This document shows positions 1-9,973 of a DNA stretch of 64,000 nt, piece after piece. Made by a program: the position numbers and the translations under genes. The stretch is from positions 248,001 to 312,000 of the forward strand of contig NZ_BNJJ01000011.1 in the NCBI RefSeq assembly GCF_016587435.1. The letters are read 5' to 3'. The first letter of the stretch is position 1; every line of letters begins with the position of its first letter. The stretch comes from Dictyobacter formicarum. Lineage in GTDB: Bacteria > Chloroflexota > Ktedonobacteria > Ktedonobacterales > Ktedonobacteraceae. Under the pieces are notes generated by a model that made no database searches, was not told the origin of the DNA, and was given only the letters and a program-made list of their open reading frames with translations.

Positions 1-883
1 TTTCGACCAGTTCAGATTTAACCTCATCAATACCTGCTACATCAGCAAAAGTCACCGAAGGGATAGTGGAAACCTGGGCTGTCACCGGCTTGTTCACAGC
101 CATGGAGGGACCACGTACACCAGACAAGGGCTTAAAACTACGTGTCTGAGGCTGCGTGGGTGATGTTCCCTCGGGCAAGCGATCAAAGCGTTTGGCCCGG
201 TTCTTGCCAATCTGATTGATGCGATCATCCATAGAACCAAGTGGATTTTGCTTCTGACGCATCATAAAAAACACGAGCAGCAGACCAATCACCAGCAGCA
301 AAGGTGCGAAACGGGTCAGCATTGTAAGGAGAAAAGAAGGTTGCGGCGTAGAAAGGACATTTACATCCACATGAGAAGACTCCAGCTGAGTCATTAATAA
401 ATCCTTCCCATTGGCCGGGATGCGCACATAGAGCGTGTGCTGTTCGAAGGCGGTCATATCCTGGGAAGCGCTTAAAACGGTATCATTATTGGTTAACGTA
501 CGATACCAGGCTGCTGAATCAATGGGTGCATCTTGCGAAGTCTTAGCTATATTTTTAGTTGATTGAAGCGGATGTTTAAGTAACGCATGAACATCGTCAT
601 CTTGAATGGCTACCGCCGAAACATTACCACTTTGCAGTTGATGCATAAGAGTTGTATAATCAACAACTTGCGATCCATCGGTCGGATCGCTAGCATCCGG
701 CCCCGGTAGCCGCGCACAGATAGCAAGTAATAACGCGCATAGAACTACAATGAGTGTACATGTGAGAGCAGCATTACGATGACTACGCAAAAATTGTCCC
801 ATCTTCCGCACATAATCTCTTATAGGTCGCTTTTGACGCCGCTGATTGCCCAGATTCATGCGGCGACTAGCTTTATCATCCAT
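1..883 (-). CDS. ftsH: ATP-dependent zinc metalloprotease FtsH, N-terminal part (runs off the left edge)
   Basis: The first 294 codons are visible. FtsH is a membrane-anchored AAA+ protease that degrades misfolded membrane proteins and some regulators. A basic N-terminus is followed by a first membrane segment (about residues 38-57, rich in L, V and A), an extracytoplasmic domain of about 130 residues and a second membrane segment (about 192-208, LLLVIGLLLVFFMM). The cytoplasmic linker then leads into VTFADVAGIDEVKSEL, the signature that opens the FtsH AAA module. The ATPase and HExxH zinc site lie outside the window. The start is the ATG at 881-883, preceded by GAGGTGAAGG. The linker between the second membrane segment and the AAA domain is long, at roughly 75 residues. 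An FtsH paralogue rather than the main copy is possible; family assignment is firm. Confidence 0.93.
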   Translation of the reverse strand, partial: MDDKASRRMNLGNQRRQKRPIRDYVRKMGQFLRSHRNAALTCTLIVVLCALLLAICARLPGPDASDPTDGSQVVDYTTLMHQLQSGNVSAVAIQDDDVHALLKHPLQSTKNIAKTSQDAPIDSAAWYRTLTNNDTVLSASQDMTAFEQHTLYVRIPANGKDLLMTQLESSHVDVNVLSTPQPSFLLTMLTRFAPLLLVIGLLLVFFMMRQKQNPLGSMDDRINQIGKNRAKRFDRLPEGTSPTQPQTRSFKPLSGVRGPSMAVNKPVTAQVSTIPSVTFADVAGIDEVKSELVE

Positions 884-1190
884 ACCTTCACCTCGCCTAA
901 AACAGGTTGTTCTATTACTTAAGAATTTTTTTGCTAGTCCCAATGAAGAAGAGAACTACTTATAAACCAGAAAAGAAAAAGCGGCCACACAGGCATTTTT
1001 ATATGGTTAATAGCACTCTATATCATCACAACCCTATGGCTGCAAACTTGCTTTCTTTCATGTAAAGTCTTATCTTCTCTCAGACCACCCTATCCACGTT
1101 CGTCGTCAGAAATAGACAACCATCAACCTACGTTGGGAAAACAAACGCTGCTTGGAGTCAAACTAGCTGTAGTTTACCGCGTTTCACCAT

Positions 1191-1211
1191 GTACCGTGAT
1201 ATACACGGTAC
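1191..1211. promoter_or_regulatory. operator-like inverted repeat upstream of ftsH
   Basis: GTACCGTG and CACGGTAC form perfect 8-bp arms around a 5-nt ATATA spacer. Size and spacing fit a dimeric repressor site. It lies about 310 bp upstream of the ftsH start. No regulator can be assigned. Confidence 0.35.
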
Positions 1212-1541
1212 TTTCTTCTCATTCCATGTGAATTCATGATATTCCAAAACGCATCAGTAAGTGCTTTTAACGTGACGCGATGACGCCATGTACAACTTGC
1301 GCCCAGGCACTGTTCGTGTGCTGTGAACATACACATACACACCACACAAGAGCCACAAGCCTCGGGCTTCAGGTCAATTACTTGTCCATGGTGTTAGATA
1401 GCTGAATAGCGCTATCGATAGAATCAACCGCGCTCGTTTCGGTAGAATTTTTGCATAATCTATTACGCGCTATCAGTACTATTACGTTGCTATTCTCTCT
1501 ACTTGATACACATTTCACCCATAATGGGTACCACTTCAAAC

Positions 1542-1583
1542 AAAAAGAGGCAAGACACCTATACAGGCGTCTTGCCTCTTTTT
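1542..1583. terminator. bidirectional intrinsic terminator
   Basis: The arms 1542-1556 and 1569-1583 are perfectly complementary (AAAAAGAGGCAAGAC / GTCTTGCCTCTTTTT). The inner bases extend the stem with one mismatch. The A-run and T-run at the two ends let it work in both directions, so it can end the S9 peptidase transcript that reads leftwards. Confidence 0.85.
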
Positions 1584-1747
1584 GCATTTCAACTTATAAA
1601 CAAAATAAGTGGCTATGGCGTCTCTTGACAAATTAGCTCATTTGTGGCTTATTCAGATATTTCAAGGGCACGGCGTTTTCCTTCATCAATTTACTGGTTT
1701 CCTGACGCTCCCTTGCGGGCCGGCACCGTGCGCCCAAACCCTTTTTC

Positions 1748-3583
1748 TTACTTATGGAGTTGCTGTTCCAGGAAACGCGCGATTGCTGGATAGGCAAGCA
1801 GGCGATTGCTGCGCTTGATCAGCCCATGACCTTCGTCTTCAAAACGCAGATATTCCACCGGAACCTGGCGCTGGCGTAGTGCAGCTACGATTTGCTCAGC
1901 CTCTCCGACCGGAACACGTGGATCATTGGCACCGTGCACCACAAATAGTGGGGCGGTAATCTTATCGACAGAACGTATCGGCGAAATCTGTTCCAGGAAC
2001 TCACGATCATGCTCAAGGCTGCCATACTCTGATTCGCGTAGCTTGCGACGCCAGGGACCAGTATTTTCCAGGAACGTGACAAAGTTCGCAATTCCCACAA
2101 TATCGACGGCAGCTGCCCACAAATCCGGATAGGTGGTGATCGCTGACAGAACCATAAAACCACCATAGCTACCACCCATCACCACAATACGCTTGCTGTC
2201 CGCAATGCCACTCTCACGCAACCAGAGGGCCGCATGCTGCAGATCGGCTACTGAGTTCATGCGCAGGCGGACATCATCCAGGCTCTGATAATCATAACCA
2301 TACCCAGTGCTACCACGCACATTCGGGGCCAGCACGGCATATCCCTGGGACACAAAATATTGTGTCACTGGATCAAAGATGGGGCGTGCCTGTCCCTCTG
2401 GTCCACCATGTACGTTGATGATGACAGGCAGTTTCTGCTGCTGCTCGGTTGGTAAATAAAGGAAGGCGGGTATTTGACGGCCATCAAAGGTAGGATAATG
2501 TACCAGGGAAGGATTGACAAAAGATGTGCGGGGAATGCCACCCCGAGCGCTCTGAGTAGCTCGCGCGATCGCTCCAGCCACTAAATCCCAGACCCAGACA
2601 TCCATTGTATCGTCGGCAGTAGCATACGTTAAGGCCAGCCGTGAACCATCTTCAGACCAGGTTAAATCATAAATGACGCCGCGAGGCAGCGTTGGTGTCA
2701 ACAACGCTTGTCGCTGCTCCCAGCCCTGTGAGACATCGAAAAGCGCCAGCGTAGAATAGCCATCCTCATTCACAGCCATAGCCAGTCTGGTGCCGTCTTT
2801 TGTCACTTCCAGCAATTCTACATCCCAGCGATCTTCACTCAGGTAGCGCAACTCCAGGGTAGACAAATTTAAGTAAGCCAGTGAATGAAACTGGCGCTCT
2901 CGATTGCTCAGTAGATAGAGTCCTTCACCATCGGCTGACCATGCCGCAGCTTGATAAACCGTCCCGCGCCCTTCTGTATCTGGCTCGGGAGTCAGCGCAC
3001 GCTCGGCACCAGTTGCACGATCCACCAGCAGCACCTGGCTACGTGTGTTGGACAACCAGCGCGTCAAATGTATCTGCGAACCATCGGGAGAATAACTATG
3101 GGCGTAGTTAGTACCATTATGCTGCAACAACAAACGCCGCTCGCCCGTCGCAATCTCCATTTCATAGATATCGAAATAGCGAGCATCGCGCTCATTGCTG
3201 CTATACGTGATGTGCTGGCCATCCGGGGACCAGCCACCAAAGATATGCATCACATCAAGGTTGGAAGTCAACGGGGTCAGACTCGAGCCATCTGCCTCCA
3301 GCAGAAAAAGTTGCGCCCGTTCATTTCCTCCGATATCACCTGAGACCAGTAAAGTATCCGCATGCGGAGCATAGACCGCACCTGACACGCGCTCGCCGCG
3401 AAAAGTCAATTGATCTGGCCAGAGTGGAGTCGCTGCCTGCAAATCTAGCGCGACGCTCCAGACTTCGGCGACCCCGGTAATATTGGTTAAAAAACTGAGC
3501 TTCTTGCCGTCCGGAGAAAAATGTGGTCCGAAGGCTGCACGCACATTGAGGTAACGCTCAAAACTATACGTCTCTTTTACCAT
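1748..3583 (-). CDS. S9 family serine peptidase (prolyl oligopeptidase / acylaminoacyl-peptidase type)
   Basis: A protein of 611 residues, probably cytoplasmic because no signal peptide is visible. The first ~340 residues contain repeated SPDG / WSADG / WSEDG blades typical of the WD40-like beta-propeller that gates substrate entry. The last ~250 residues form an alpha/beta hydrolase. The catalytic triad can be read: the nucleophile serine in GGSYGGF (about residue 472), an aspartate in GANDPRVP (about 554) and a histidine in DEGHGL (about 586). Family members cleave short peptides, often after proline, or remove blocked N-terminal residues; specificity cannot be read here. Start: ATG with GGAGAAATAGGA upstream. 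It lies 32 bp downstream of tex on the same strand and may be co-transcribed. Confidence 0.93.
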   Translation of the reverse strand: MVKETYSFERYLNVRAAFGPHFSPDGKKLSFLTNITGVAEVWSVALDLQAATPLWPDQLTFRGERVSGAVYAPHADTLLVSGDIGGNERAQLFLLEADGSSLTPLTSNLDVMHIFGGWSPDGQHITYSSNERDARYFDIYEMEIATGERRLLLQHNGTNYAHSYSPDGSQIHLTRWLSNTRSQVLLVDRATGAERALTPEPDTEGRGTVYQAAAWSADGEGLYLLSNRERQFHSLAYLNLSTLELRYLSEDRWDVELLEVTKDGTRLAMAVNEDGYSTLALFDVSQGWEQRQALLTPTLPRGVIYDLTWSEDGSRLALTYATADDTMDVWVWDLVAGAIARATQSARGGIPRTSFVNPSLVHYPTFDGRQIPAFLYLPTEQQQKLPVIINVHGGPEGQARPIFDPVTQYFVSQGYAVLAPNVRGSTGYGYDYQSLDDVRLRMNSVADLQHAALWLRESGIADSKRIVVMGGSYGGFMVLSAITTYPDLWAAAVDIVGIANFVTFLENTGPWRRKLRESEYGSLEHDREFLEQISPIRSVDKITAPLFVVHGANDPRVPVGEAEQIVAALRQRQVPVEYLRFEDEGHGLIKRSNRLLAYPAIARFLEQQLHK

Positions 3584-3615
3584 GTCCTATTTCTCCAATT
3601 AGTTTTTCCTACTGA

Positions 3616-5943
3616 TTATGCATTAATCCCACGCATACTCAATTGTACACGGCTACGCTTGATATCGATTTCAAGCACGCGCACCTGCACAACCTGACCA
3701 ACCGAGACCACGCTTAAAGGATCACGCACAAAGCGGTCAGCCATCTCAGAAACATGCACCAGTCCATCGTGCTTGACTCCAATATCAACAAAGGCGCCAA
3801 AGTCAACCACGTTGCGCACAGTTCCCTGTAAAATCATGCCCGGCTGTAAATCTTCCATCTTCAACACGTCGTGACGCAAAATAGGCGCGGGCAGCTCATC
3901 ACGAGGATCCAGGCCTGGCTTCTCCAGGTTTTCCAGAATATCGTTGAGCGTCGGCAACCCTACACCGATCTTCTCCGCCAGGTCCCTCCAGGCGGCAGCC
4001 TCGTCGCCAGCTTGCGCATTGCCCCGGTTGCGGTTTGAACGGCCCAGGCTCTGCTGTAATTTGATGAATTGTCTGAACTGCGCAATGCGTTCCGCTGGCC
4101 GGGCGTGCTTGTTATCGCCTTCGGGCAACATTTTAAGGAGTGCGCGCACCGCCTCATAGCTCTCAGGATGGATGAAAGTATTATCCAACGGCTCACTGCC
4201 GTTGACGATCTTCAAAAAGCCAGCTGCCTGCACAAAGGTTACCTGTCCCAGACCCGCTACTTTTAACAGATCCTTGCGTGTCTTAAATGGACCATTGGCC
4301 TCGCGATACTTGACGATCGCATTGGCCACACGTGTATTGATGCCAGACACGTGCTTCAGCAAGGCTGCTGATGCTGAGTTCACTTCTACACCGGCAAAGT
4401 TAACACACGAAGCTACCACACGCTCCAGGGCTGCCGCCAGTTCCTTTTGATCCACATCATGCTGATAGAGGCCAACGCCCACGGCCTTAGGATCGATCTT
4501 CACCAGTTCGGCCAGAGGATCCTGTAGGCGACGCGCGATTGAGATCGTACCACGCTGGGTAGCATCCAGGGTGGGAAACTCTTCGCGCGCGACTTCCGAG
4601 GCTGAGTAGACCGAAGCGCCCGCCTCATTAACGATCATATATCCGATCGCTTCCGCTTCATGATCGCGCTCGGCCAGTTCCCGCGATAGATCGGCCACCA
4701 GTTGCTCGGTCTCACGCGAGGCTGTACCATTGCCAATCGCGATCACGGTAATCCGATAATCGGCCAGCATTTGCTGCAGCAACTTACGCGCCTTATCGGC
4801 CTGATGCAGATACATGGTGTCAGAAGTAATATATTTGCCTGTTTCATCCACAACGGTGAGCTTACAGCCAGTACGGTAACCCGGATCAATGCCCAATACC
4901 TTTTTGCCGCGCAAAGGAGGCTGGAGCAACAGGTTACGCAGGTTTGTAGCAAAAACATTGATGGCATGCTCTTCAGCTTTGCGTGTCAATTCTACCCGCA
5001 CTTCGCGTTCCATTGAGGGAGAAAGCAAGCGTTTGTAACCATCTTCCATCGCCTCAGTCAATAGTGGAGCAAACGGTGAGGTGGCTTTGATTGGATAGTG
5101 GGCCGTGATATCCTGCTGCGCCTGTTCATATGGTAGAGAGATATTTACGCGCAGCACATCCTCACGCTCCCCACGATTAAGCGCCAGTACACGGTGGGGC
5201 ACCAGCTTTGTTACGTTCTCATTAAACTCATAGTACAGCCGATACACGCCATTGGGATCTTTCTCTGCTACCTTCTCAGGATCAGCCACACGTGCGCCAA
5301 CGGCGGAATCCTTAAAGAAAGAGGCACGCACAGAGCCACGAACATTGGCATCTTCAGCAATCATTTCTGCCACAATATCGCTGGCTCCTGCATAAGCTTC
5401 CAGACTGGTCTCGATCCCTTTCTCGGCGTCCAGGAATGGCAATGCATGTTCTTCCAGTACCGCCTGCGCATCTCCCTTGATCTCTTGCTGGCGCAAAATA
5501 ACTTCGGCCAGCGGAGCAAGACCTTTTTCGCGCGCCACACTGGCACGCGTCTTGCGCTTGGGTCGATACGGAAGATAGAGATCTTCAACCTCTTGCAACG
5601 TCTTCGCCGCTTCAATCATCGCAGCCAGTTCAGGGGTCAGTTTGCCCTGGCCCTCAATCAAACGATGCACATCCAGCTTACGCTCAAATAGCGCCCGCAA
5701 TGAGGCTGCTCGATCGGCAATCGTCTGGATCTGCACCTCGTCCAGGCTACCTGTTACCTCTTTACGGTAACGTGCGATAAAAGGCGTCGTATTTCCCTCA
5801 TCGATAAGGGTAATCGTGCGAGCTATCTGTCCTGAACTAAGATGTAACTCGGCACCAAGTGTGCGGGCAATATCTTCAACCGACAACGCGGCAGTCGTTT
5901 CTGCCGTAGTTGCTACATGGTTTAGTGGTTCTTGAGTCGTCAA
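3616..5943 (-). CDS. tex: Tex-family transcription accessory / RNA-binding protein
   Basis: A protein of 775 residues, the usual Tex length. Domains in order: an N-terminal Tex helical domain, with TPFIARYRKEVTGSLDE near residue 55; a YqgF/RNase H-like domain opening with VLGIDPGYRTGCK (about 350); a helix-hairpin-helix region (SGINTRVANAIVKYR, about 530); and a C-terminal S1 RNA-binding domain (GTVRNVVDFGAFVDIGVKHD, about 705-775). Tex proteins are conserved cytoplasmic nucleic-acid-binding factors linked to transcription and stress tolerance. The GIDPG motif is retained, although Tex YqgF domains are generally considered catalytically inactive. The S9 peptidase follows on the same strand. 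Confidence 0.96.
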   Translation of the reverse strand: MTTQEPLNHVATTAETTAALSVEDIARTLGAELHLSSGQIARTITLIDEGNTTPFIARYRKEVTGSLDEVQIQTIADRAASLRALFERKLDVHRLIEGQGKLTPELAAMIEAAKTLQEVEDLYLPYRPKRKTRASVAREKGLAPLAEVILRQQEIKGDAQAVLEEHALPFLDAEKGIETSLEAYAGASDIVAEMIAEDANVRGSVRASFFKDSAVGARVADPEKVAEKDPNGVYRLYYEFNENVTKLVPHRVLALNRGEREDVLRVNISLPYEQAQQDITAHYPIKATSPFAPLLTEAMEDGYKRLLSPSMEREVRVELTRKAEEHAINVFATNLRNLLLQPPLRGKKVLGIDPGYRTGCKLTVVDETGKYITSDTMYLHQADKARKLLQQMLADYRITVIAIGNGTASRETEQLVADLSRELAERDHEAEAIGYMIVNEAGASVYSASEVAREEFPTLDATQRGTISIARRLQDPLAELVKIDPKAVGVGLYQHDVDQKELAAALERVVASCVNFAGVEVNSASAALLKHVSGINTRVANAIVKYREANGPFKTRKDLLKVAGLGQVTFVQAAGFLKIVNGSEPLDNTFIHPESYEAVRALLKMLPEGDNKHARPAERIAQFRQFIKLQQSLGRSNRNRGNAQAGDEAAAWRDLAEKIGVGLPTLNDILENLEKPGLDPRDELPAPILRHDVLKMEDLQPGMILQGTVRNVVDFGAFVDIGVKHDGLVHVSEMADRFVRDPLSVVSVGQVVQVRVLEIDIKRSRVQLSMRGINA

Positions 5944-6126
5944 TTATCTAAGCCTACCTTCCCTGAACAATAGAGAGGATCCTTCAGTGAAAATAAAAGT
6001 AAACGTTTCCTCCTGGCATAGGGATAACGTCTATCCAGTATAACATTTCGCACAGGTTGTTTCTACACTATGACTATGCGATCACCGTCCAGGCTTATTT
6101 TCTCTTTTATTATGCAATGGAGATCT

Positions 6127-6187
6127 AAATATGTTCAGTTGAGTCAGTTTCCGAAGCACAAAGCATCCAGTCCAGCTGAACATATTT
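6127..6187. terminator. long-loop inverted repeat between the kinase end and the tex promoter region
   Basis: Arms 6127-6141 and 6173-6187 pair over 15 bp with one G-T position (AAATATGTTCAGTTG / CAGCTGAACATATTT) around a 31-nt loop. It abuts the kinase stop codon on the minus strand and probably ends that transcript. Confidence 0.45.
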
Positions 6188-7968
6188 TATATGCGCTGGG
6201 ATTCTTGCCGATGGGCATTGCCCCATAGACCACCTAGCCAGCCGAGAATCCAGGCTACAATCAGTCCGAGGAGCATTAGCAGGAGAAAATTGACAAAAGG
6301 CGTTTGTTTGGCCAACAAGGAAGGTACAATTGGCCAGTGCGGCTGCACAAAATTCCAGGCCTGTGAAAACAAAGCGTGAGGATCGTTCTGAGGGTTATAG
6401 GTAATTAAGGTTTGATAGCGTTGGGTGGCGCTGATCAACAAACCCAGCAATATACCCACCCAGAAAACAACTGTGCCCCAGATGCCTGTCCAATAGCCAG
6501 CCCAGGCTCCGCGAATCGAGCTACCTCCCCGGCGCGTGGTCATAAAACCAGAAAAGACATAGAAAAGGAAACCGAGCACCATGGCCAGGTAAAAATCTGC
6601 CGGTTCCTTCAGCGTTAATACCATAATGGCTGCCAGACAACCCTGGATCAATCCCCATAAACAGCCCTGCCCCGAAGGGGTAGGCAATGGCCGATTCTGG
6701 GTCGCATAGGCACGAGCACGCTTCTTCTGCTCCGCCGGGGACAAAGGAGGAGCCAGCGGCGCTGGATAAGGATAACCAGGTGCAGACGGCGCGGCTCCCA
6801 TCTGGCCTTGACCTTGTGGAAAAGGGGAGTGACCTGGATAACTTACCTGCTGCTGTCCACCACTCCCATTATAACCATAGGATTGCTGTGGTGGCATGGA
6901 TGAATATGGTCCCTGATTATAGCCTTGAGGACCCGCCGCTGGCCGGGCCGGGATTACTGGTACCGGCGGCGTCACATTTGACGGTGAGCTGACTGCAACG
7001 GTTGGTTCATAGGGCGTGCCCGCATAACTCTGCACAGGTGGCGGAGAATTTAAAATTGGGCCCGCGGGGCCCATCTGGACAGAGATAGTTTGATCATTAT
7101 AGGCATCAAATGATGGCTCACGCAAAATCTGGGCGAGCTCACCCATACTCTGAAAACGCTGATCCGCATGGAGCGATAGCGCCTTCAGCAAGACCCACTC
7201 CATCTTTGGTGAAATCGCTGGATTGAGCAGGCGTGGAGCAATCAGCTCATCACGCATACTACGGCTGGTGGCAACAGGAGGGAGGCGATTGGTCAACAGG
7301 ATATACATGGTTGCTCCCAGCGAGTAGATATCTGATTGCGGTGATGTCTTGCCTATATATTGCTCCAGCGGACTAAACCCTTCACTCACAGCTCGCCCCA
7401 ATGTCTGGGTGCTTGAATGAGGATCATAAAGCTTGGTTAAACCAAAATCGAGCAAGACAGCAGTATTATTGGGCGTTAACACAATATTGCCAGGCTTGAT
7501 GTCGCGATGCATAACCGGCGGACGGCGGCTATGTAGCTCTTGTAGCGCGTCCATCAACGGTAGCAGCCAGCTCAATACCTCCTGCTCACTACATGGGCCG
7601 CTTGATAACTGACCTGGAACCTGCTCACCAACCCTGCTACCAGGCACACGTGAACGCAACACCTGCAGCAAATTCTGTCCCTCAATCATCTGCATGATCA
7701 AGTAAAAACGTCCATTGGCTTCAAGGGCGTCATATACCTCTGGCAGATGGGGACTCCTCACAGTAAATAGAACACTCGCCTCCATCAAAGCCTGGCGACG
7801 AGCGGCGGGCGTTACGTCATAAGTTTCCTTAATCGCGCAAGGGCGATTCTTTTCGCTCGTATCAACCCCGCTATAGACCGCACCGAAGCCACCTTGATTA
7901 ATCAGATTGCCAATAATATAGTGGCCCCCGATAAGAGTTCCTGGTGTTAATGCGACTGGTAAGCTCAT
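6187..7968 (-). CDS. Hanks-type serine/threonine protein kinase with C-terminal membrane domain
   Basis: About 593 residues from the preferred ATG. An in-frame GTG lies at 7995 and another ATG at 7980. The chosen ATG has AGAGG 13 nt upstream, the others have worse spacing. The kinase domain occupies about residues 15-285, with a glycine loop (NQGGFGAVY), a catalytic loop (HRDIKPGN), DFGLTK and an activation segment ending GFSPLEQY in place of APE. A proline/glutamine/tyrosine-rich linker of ~130 residues follows, then about four hydrophobic segments (roughly 430-580). The catalytic part would be cytoplasmic and tethered by its C-terminus, the reverse of PknB-type kinases. Substrate is unknown. 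The membrane part has GxxxG-rich segments of unknown fold. Confidence 0.9.
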   Translation of the reverse strand: MSLPVALTPGTLIGGHYIIGNLINQGGFGAVYSGVDTSEKNRPCAIKETYDVTPAARRQALMEASVLFTVRSPHLPEVYDALEANGRFYLIMQMIEGQNLLQVLRSRVPGSRVGEQVPGQLSSGPCSEQEVLSWLLPLMDALQELHSRRPPVMHRDIKPGNIVLTPNNTAVLLDFGLTKLYDPHSSTQTLGRAVSEGFSPLEQYIGKTSPQSDIYSLGATMYILLTNRLPPVATSRSMRDELIAPRLLNPAISPKMEWVLLKALSLHADQRFQSMGELAQILREPSFDAYNDQTISVQMGPAGPILNSPPPVQSYAGTPYEPTVAVSSPSNVTPPVPVIPARPAAGPQGYNQGPYSSMPPQQSYGYNGSGGQQQVSYPGHSPFPQGQGQMGAAPSAPGYPYPAPLAPPLSPAEQKKRARAYATQNRPLPTPSGQGCLWGLIQGCLAAIMVLTLKEPADFYLAMVLGFLFYVFSGFMTTRRGGSSIRGAWAGYWTGIWGTVVFWVGILLGLLISATQRYQTLITYNPQNDPHALFSQAWNFVQPHWPIVPSLLAKQTPFVNFLLLMLLGLIVAWILGWLGGLWGNAHRQESQRI

Positions 7969-8408
7969 GACCGAGCACATACCTCTACTTTCCACAAGAC
8001 ATAAACTGGGATTGCAACCAGATCAGAAATGTGCAACATATTTACGTTACAAAGCTACAGGCGGTTACAGTAAATATTTTCTCTGTTTAGCATTTGTGCC
8101 GGCAGCCCCAGCCATTATCATAGCACACTATACATTAGCAGTGAATAATTTGCCCGTTTTCTTGATATTCTCCTGAATAACCAGAGCCGCGACGAGTTTA
8201 GCAGAAAAAATAGAGCCGCCCATGCAGATTCAGGAACGACAACTGGAATAACCAAACACACATTACTGTTCTCATGGGTATACTAAAAAAAGGGTAGAAA
8301 CACTTCACGTAGCCAGGTGTGCAGACCTGTTGAGAACAGACAGGAAGCCGACACAGTAATAAACAGAGTAAACGTGGGTGGCAATCTTCAAAGAGAGGAT
8401 GTTGTTGC

Positions 8409-8436
8409 TTGCAATACCATATACGTATGATACAAT
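8409..8436 (+). promoter_or_regulatory. sigma-70-type promoter of the sigma-factor gene
   Basis: TTGCAA (8409-8414), 16-bp spacer, TACAAT (8431-8436), with TG one base before the -10 (extended -10). It is 54 bp upstream of the TTG start. The rest of the 7969-8489 spacer shows no gene. Confidence 0.6.
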
Positions 8437-8489
8437 AAGCCAAGACTGAACTGATCTACGTACATGTTGCAGGAGAAGAGAGCAAGCAC

Positions 8490-9413
8490 TTGGAACGAAA
8501 TGTGATGTTTAACGCAGAACGCGACCGTGATAAGGCGGCTGAACCTGAACGCGAAAATGTAGCGGAAGCTGATATCAGTAACCTGGCACAAAGCGATAGC
8601 TTACGCCTCTATCTTCGTGAGATTTCACGCATCCCTCTGCTCTCTGCAGCAAGCGAGTCGCGCCTTGCAGAGAGAGCGGAGCAAGGCGATAAGGATGCAA
8701 GAAACCATCTCATCGAAGCGAATTTGCGTTTGGTTGTCAGTATTGCAAAAAAATATGTCGGACAGGGCCTTTCCCTGGAAGACCTTATCGGTGAGGGCAA
8801 CATCGGTCTCATCAGGGCTGTTACCAAATTTGATTACCGCAAAGGGTTTCGTTTTTCTACCTATGCGACATGGTGGATTAAACAGGCCATCACGCGTGCC
8901 ATCCTTGAAGGGACTCGCGTTGTGCGACTCCCTGTGTATATTATGGAAGAAGTGATGCGTGTTAAACGTACCACGCGCCAGCTATACCAGGAAATGGGAC
9001 GCGAGCCAACTCCTGAGAGTATTGGTGAACGGCTCGGTATGACTGCAGAACGTGTGAGCGAATTGCTTATCTGGGCAGAAAAGGTCTTCTCACTCGATGC
9101 TCCTCTTTCAGAAGAAGAGGAAAATACCCTTGGCGATATCATCGAGGATATGCACGAGCGGGGTCCAACCGAAATCACTGATCAACAGTTATTACGTGAA
9201 GAAATTCGTAAAGTCCTTGGGCAACTTACAGTGCGAGAACGTCAGGTTATTGAATTGCGCTTCGGGCTCATCGATGACCATGACCATACACTGGAAGAAG
9301 TTGGCAAAAAACTAAAAGTTACTCGCGAACGTGTACGGCAGATCGAAGAGCGTGCGATTCGTAAATTACGACATCCGCAGGCTAGCAGGATCTTAAAAGA
9401 TTATCTCGATTAA
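8490..9413 (+). CDS. RNA polymerase sigma factor, sigma-70 family (RpoD/SigA-like, short)
   Basis: 307 residues. Region 1.2 ([16 protein letters not shown]), region 2 including the core-binding and -10 melting segment ([20 protein letters not shown]), region 3 ([14 protein letters not shown]) and region 4 with the -35 helix-turn-helix ([20 protein letters not shown]) are all present. There is no region 1.1 and no long non-conserved insertion, so it is shorter than housekeeping RpoD. It could be a group 2 factor or a compact primary sigma. Translation probably starts at TTG 8490, with GAGAG 8 nt upstream; the ATG at 8505 lacks a nearby binding site. A sigma-70-type promoter precedes it and a terminator follows, so it is monocistronic. 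Confidence 0.95.
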   Translation: MERNVMFNAERDRDKAAEPERENVAEADISNLAQSDSLRLYLREISRIPLLSAASESRLAERAEQGDKDARNHLIEANLRLVVSIAKKYVGQGLSLEDLIGEGNIGLIRAVTKFDYRKGFRFSTYATWWIKQAITRAILEGTRVVRLPVYIMEEVMRVKRTTRQLYQEMGREPTPESIGERLGMTAERVSELLIWAEKVFSLDAPLSEEEENTLGDIIEDMHERGPTEITDQQLLREEIRKVLGQLTVRERQVIELRFGLIDDHDHTLEEVGKKLKVTRERVRQIEERAIRKLRHPQASRILKDYLD

Positions 9414-9435
9414 ATAGTAGCAATAGAGGTATCGG

Positions 9436-9471
9436 GAGTGCAAGGCATAGCATGTCTTTGCACTCTTTTTT
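9436..9471 (+). terminator. intrinsic terminator of the sigma-factor gene
   Basis: GAGTGCAA (from 9436) pairs with TTGCACTC (to 9465), followed by TTTTTT. It begins 22 bp after the stop codon. Confidence 0.85.
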
Positions 9472-9928
9472 CTTTCATGATCAATGTCAGGCAAGAAACT
9501 CTAGACGCATGATGCATTGGACCATAAAATAACATATGATAGAAGTAAATTAGCAACTCCTTCACCTTTAAATTATGTTATATAATCGTCTGTGTATGCA
9601 GCCACTAAGCTAATGGGGTGCGGCAAGGGGTATAGGTAACAATTGCTTTTACTATCCTGCCACTGGCTTGCAGTAAAGGACTTTCCAGAATGCACACAGA
9701 CACAAAACATGCATCTTGCACGATAAAAGAGAGAAAAAATCACAGCTAAGGATTGCATGAACAAAGTACTTTTGGCATCAGCTACTCTAGAAGTAGGCAT
9801 CATCCGTCTATTTCAATAGAAATAGTTGTACCATGGGTAGCTAGGGGTTATTTGCTACAGCCGTAGAGACGTCGTCCATCGATACGGATGGACAATTCTT
9901 CATACCAGAAAGGAGAGCGACATTCGGC
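9472..9928. other. intergenic region upstream of the kinase
   Basis: AT-rich, with no gene seen apart from the leader ORF that begins at 9929. A TATAAT sits at 9581-9586 without a convincing -35. A 7-bp hairpin (GTCCATC 9874-9880 / GATGGAC 9887-9893) lies in what would be the kinase mRNA leader. Confidence 0.4.
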
Positions 9929-9973
9929 ATGCTGATATATAACGGCTATTGCGTTTGTCGCAACCTATCATGA
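9929..9973 (+). CDS. candidate 14-residue leader peptide overlapping the kinase start
   Basis: The ATG at 9929 follows AAGGAGAG (9910-9917). It reads MLIYNGYCVCRNLS and stops at TGA 9971-9973. That stop overlaps the kinase ATG at 9970 as ATGA, the classic layout of translational coupling. The kinase start has no other good ribosome-binding site nearby, so the visible AAGGAG seems to serve this short frame. It is inferred from position only; a peptide this short cannot be supported by conservation here. Confidence 0.45.
   Translation: MLIYNGYCVCRNLS

Larger units (their letters stand above)
884..1747. other. intergenic region, 864 bp
   Basis: No convincing gene is visible on either strand. 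It holds a short operator-like palindrome (1191-1211) in the ftsH upstream region and a strong bidirectional terminator (1542-1583). The rest is AT-rich sequence without recognisable coding or RNA features. Confidence 0.5.

Noticed and set aside
884..1747. Possible tRNA or other RNA gene in the large left spacer
   Set aside because: No cloverleaf or conserved RNA sequence was found; only a palindrome and a terminator.
5194..5691. A 165-codon plus-strand frame within tex
   Set aside because: Antisense shadow of tex.
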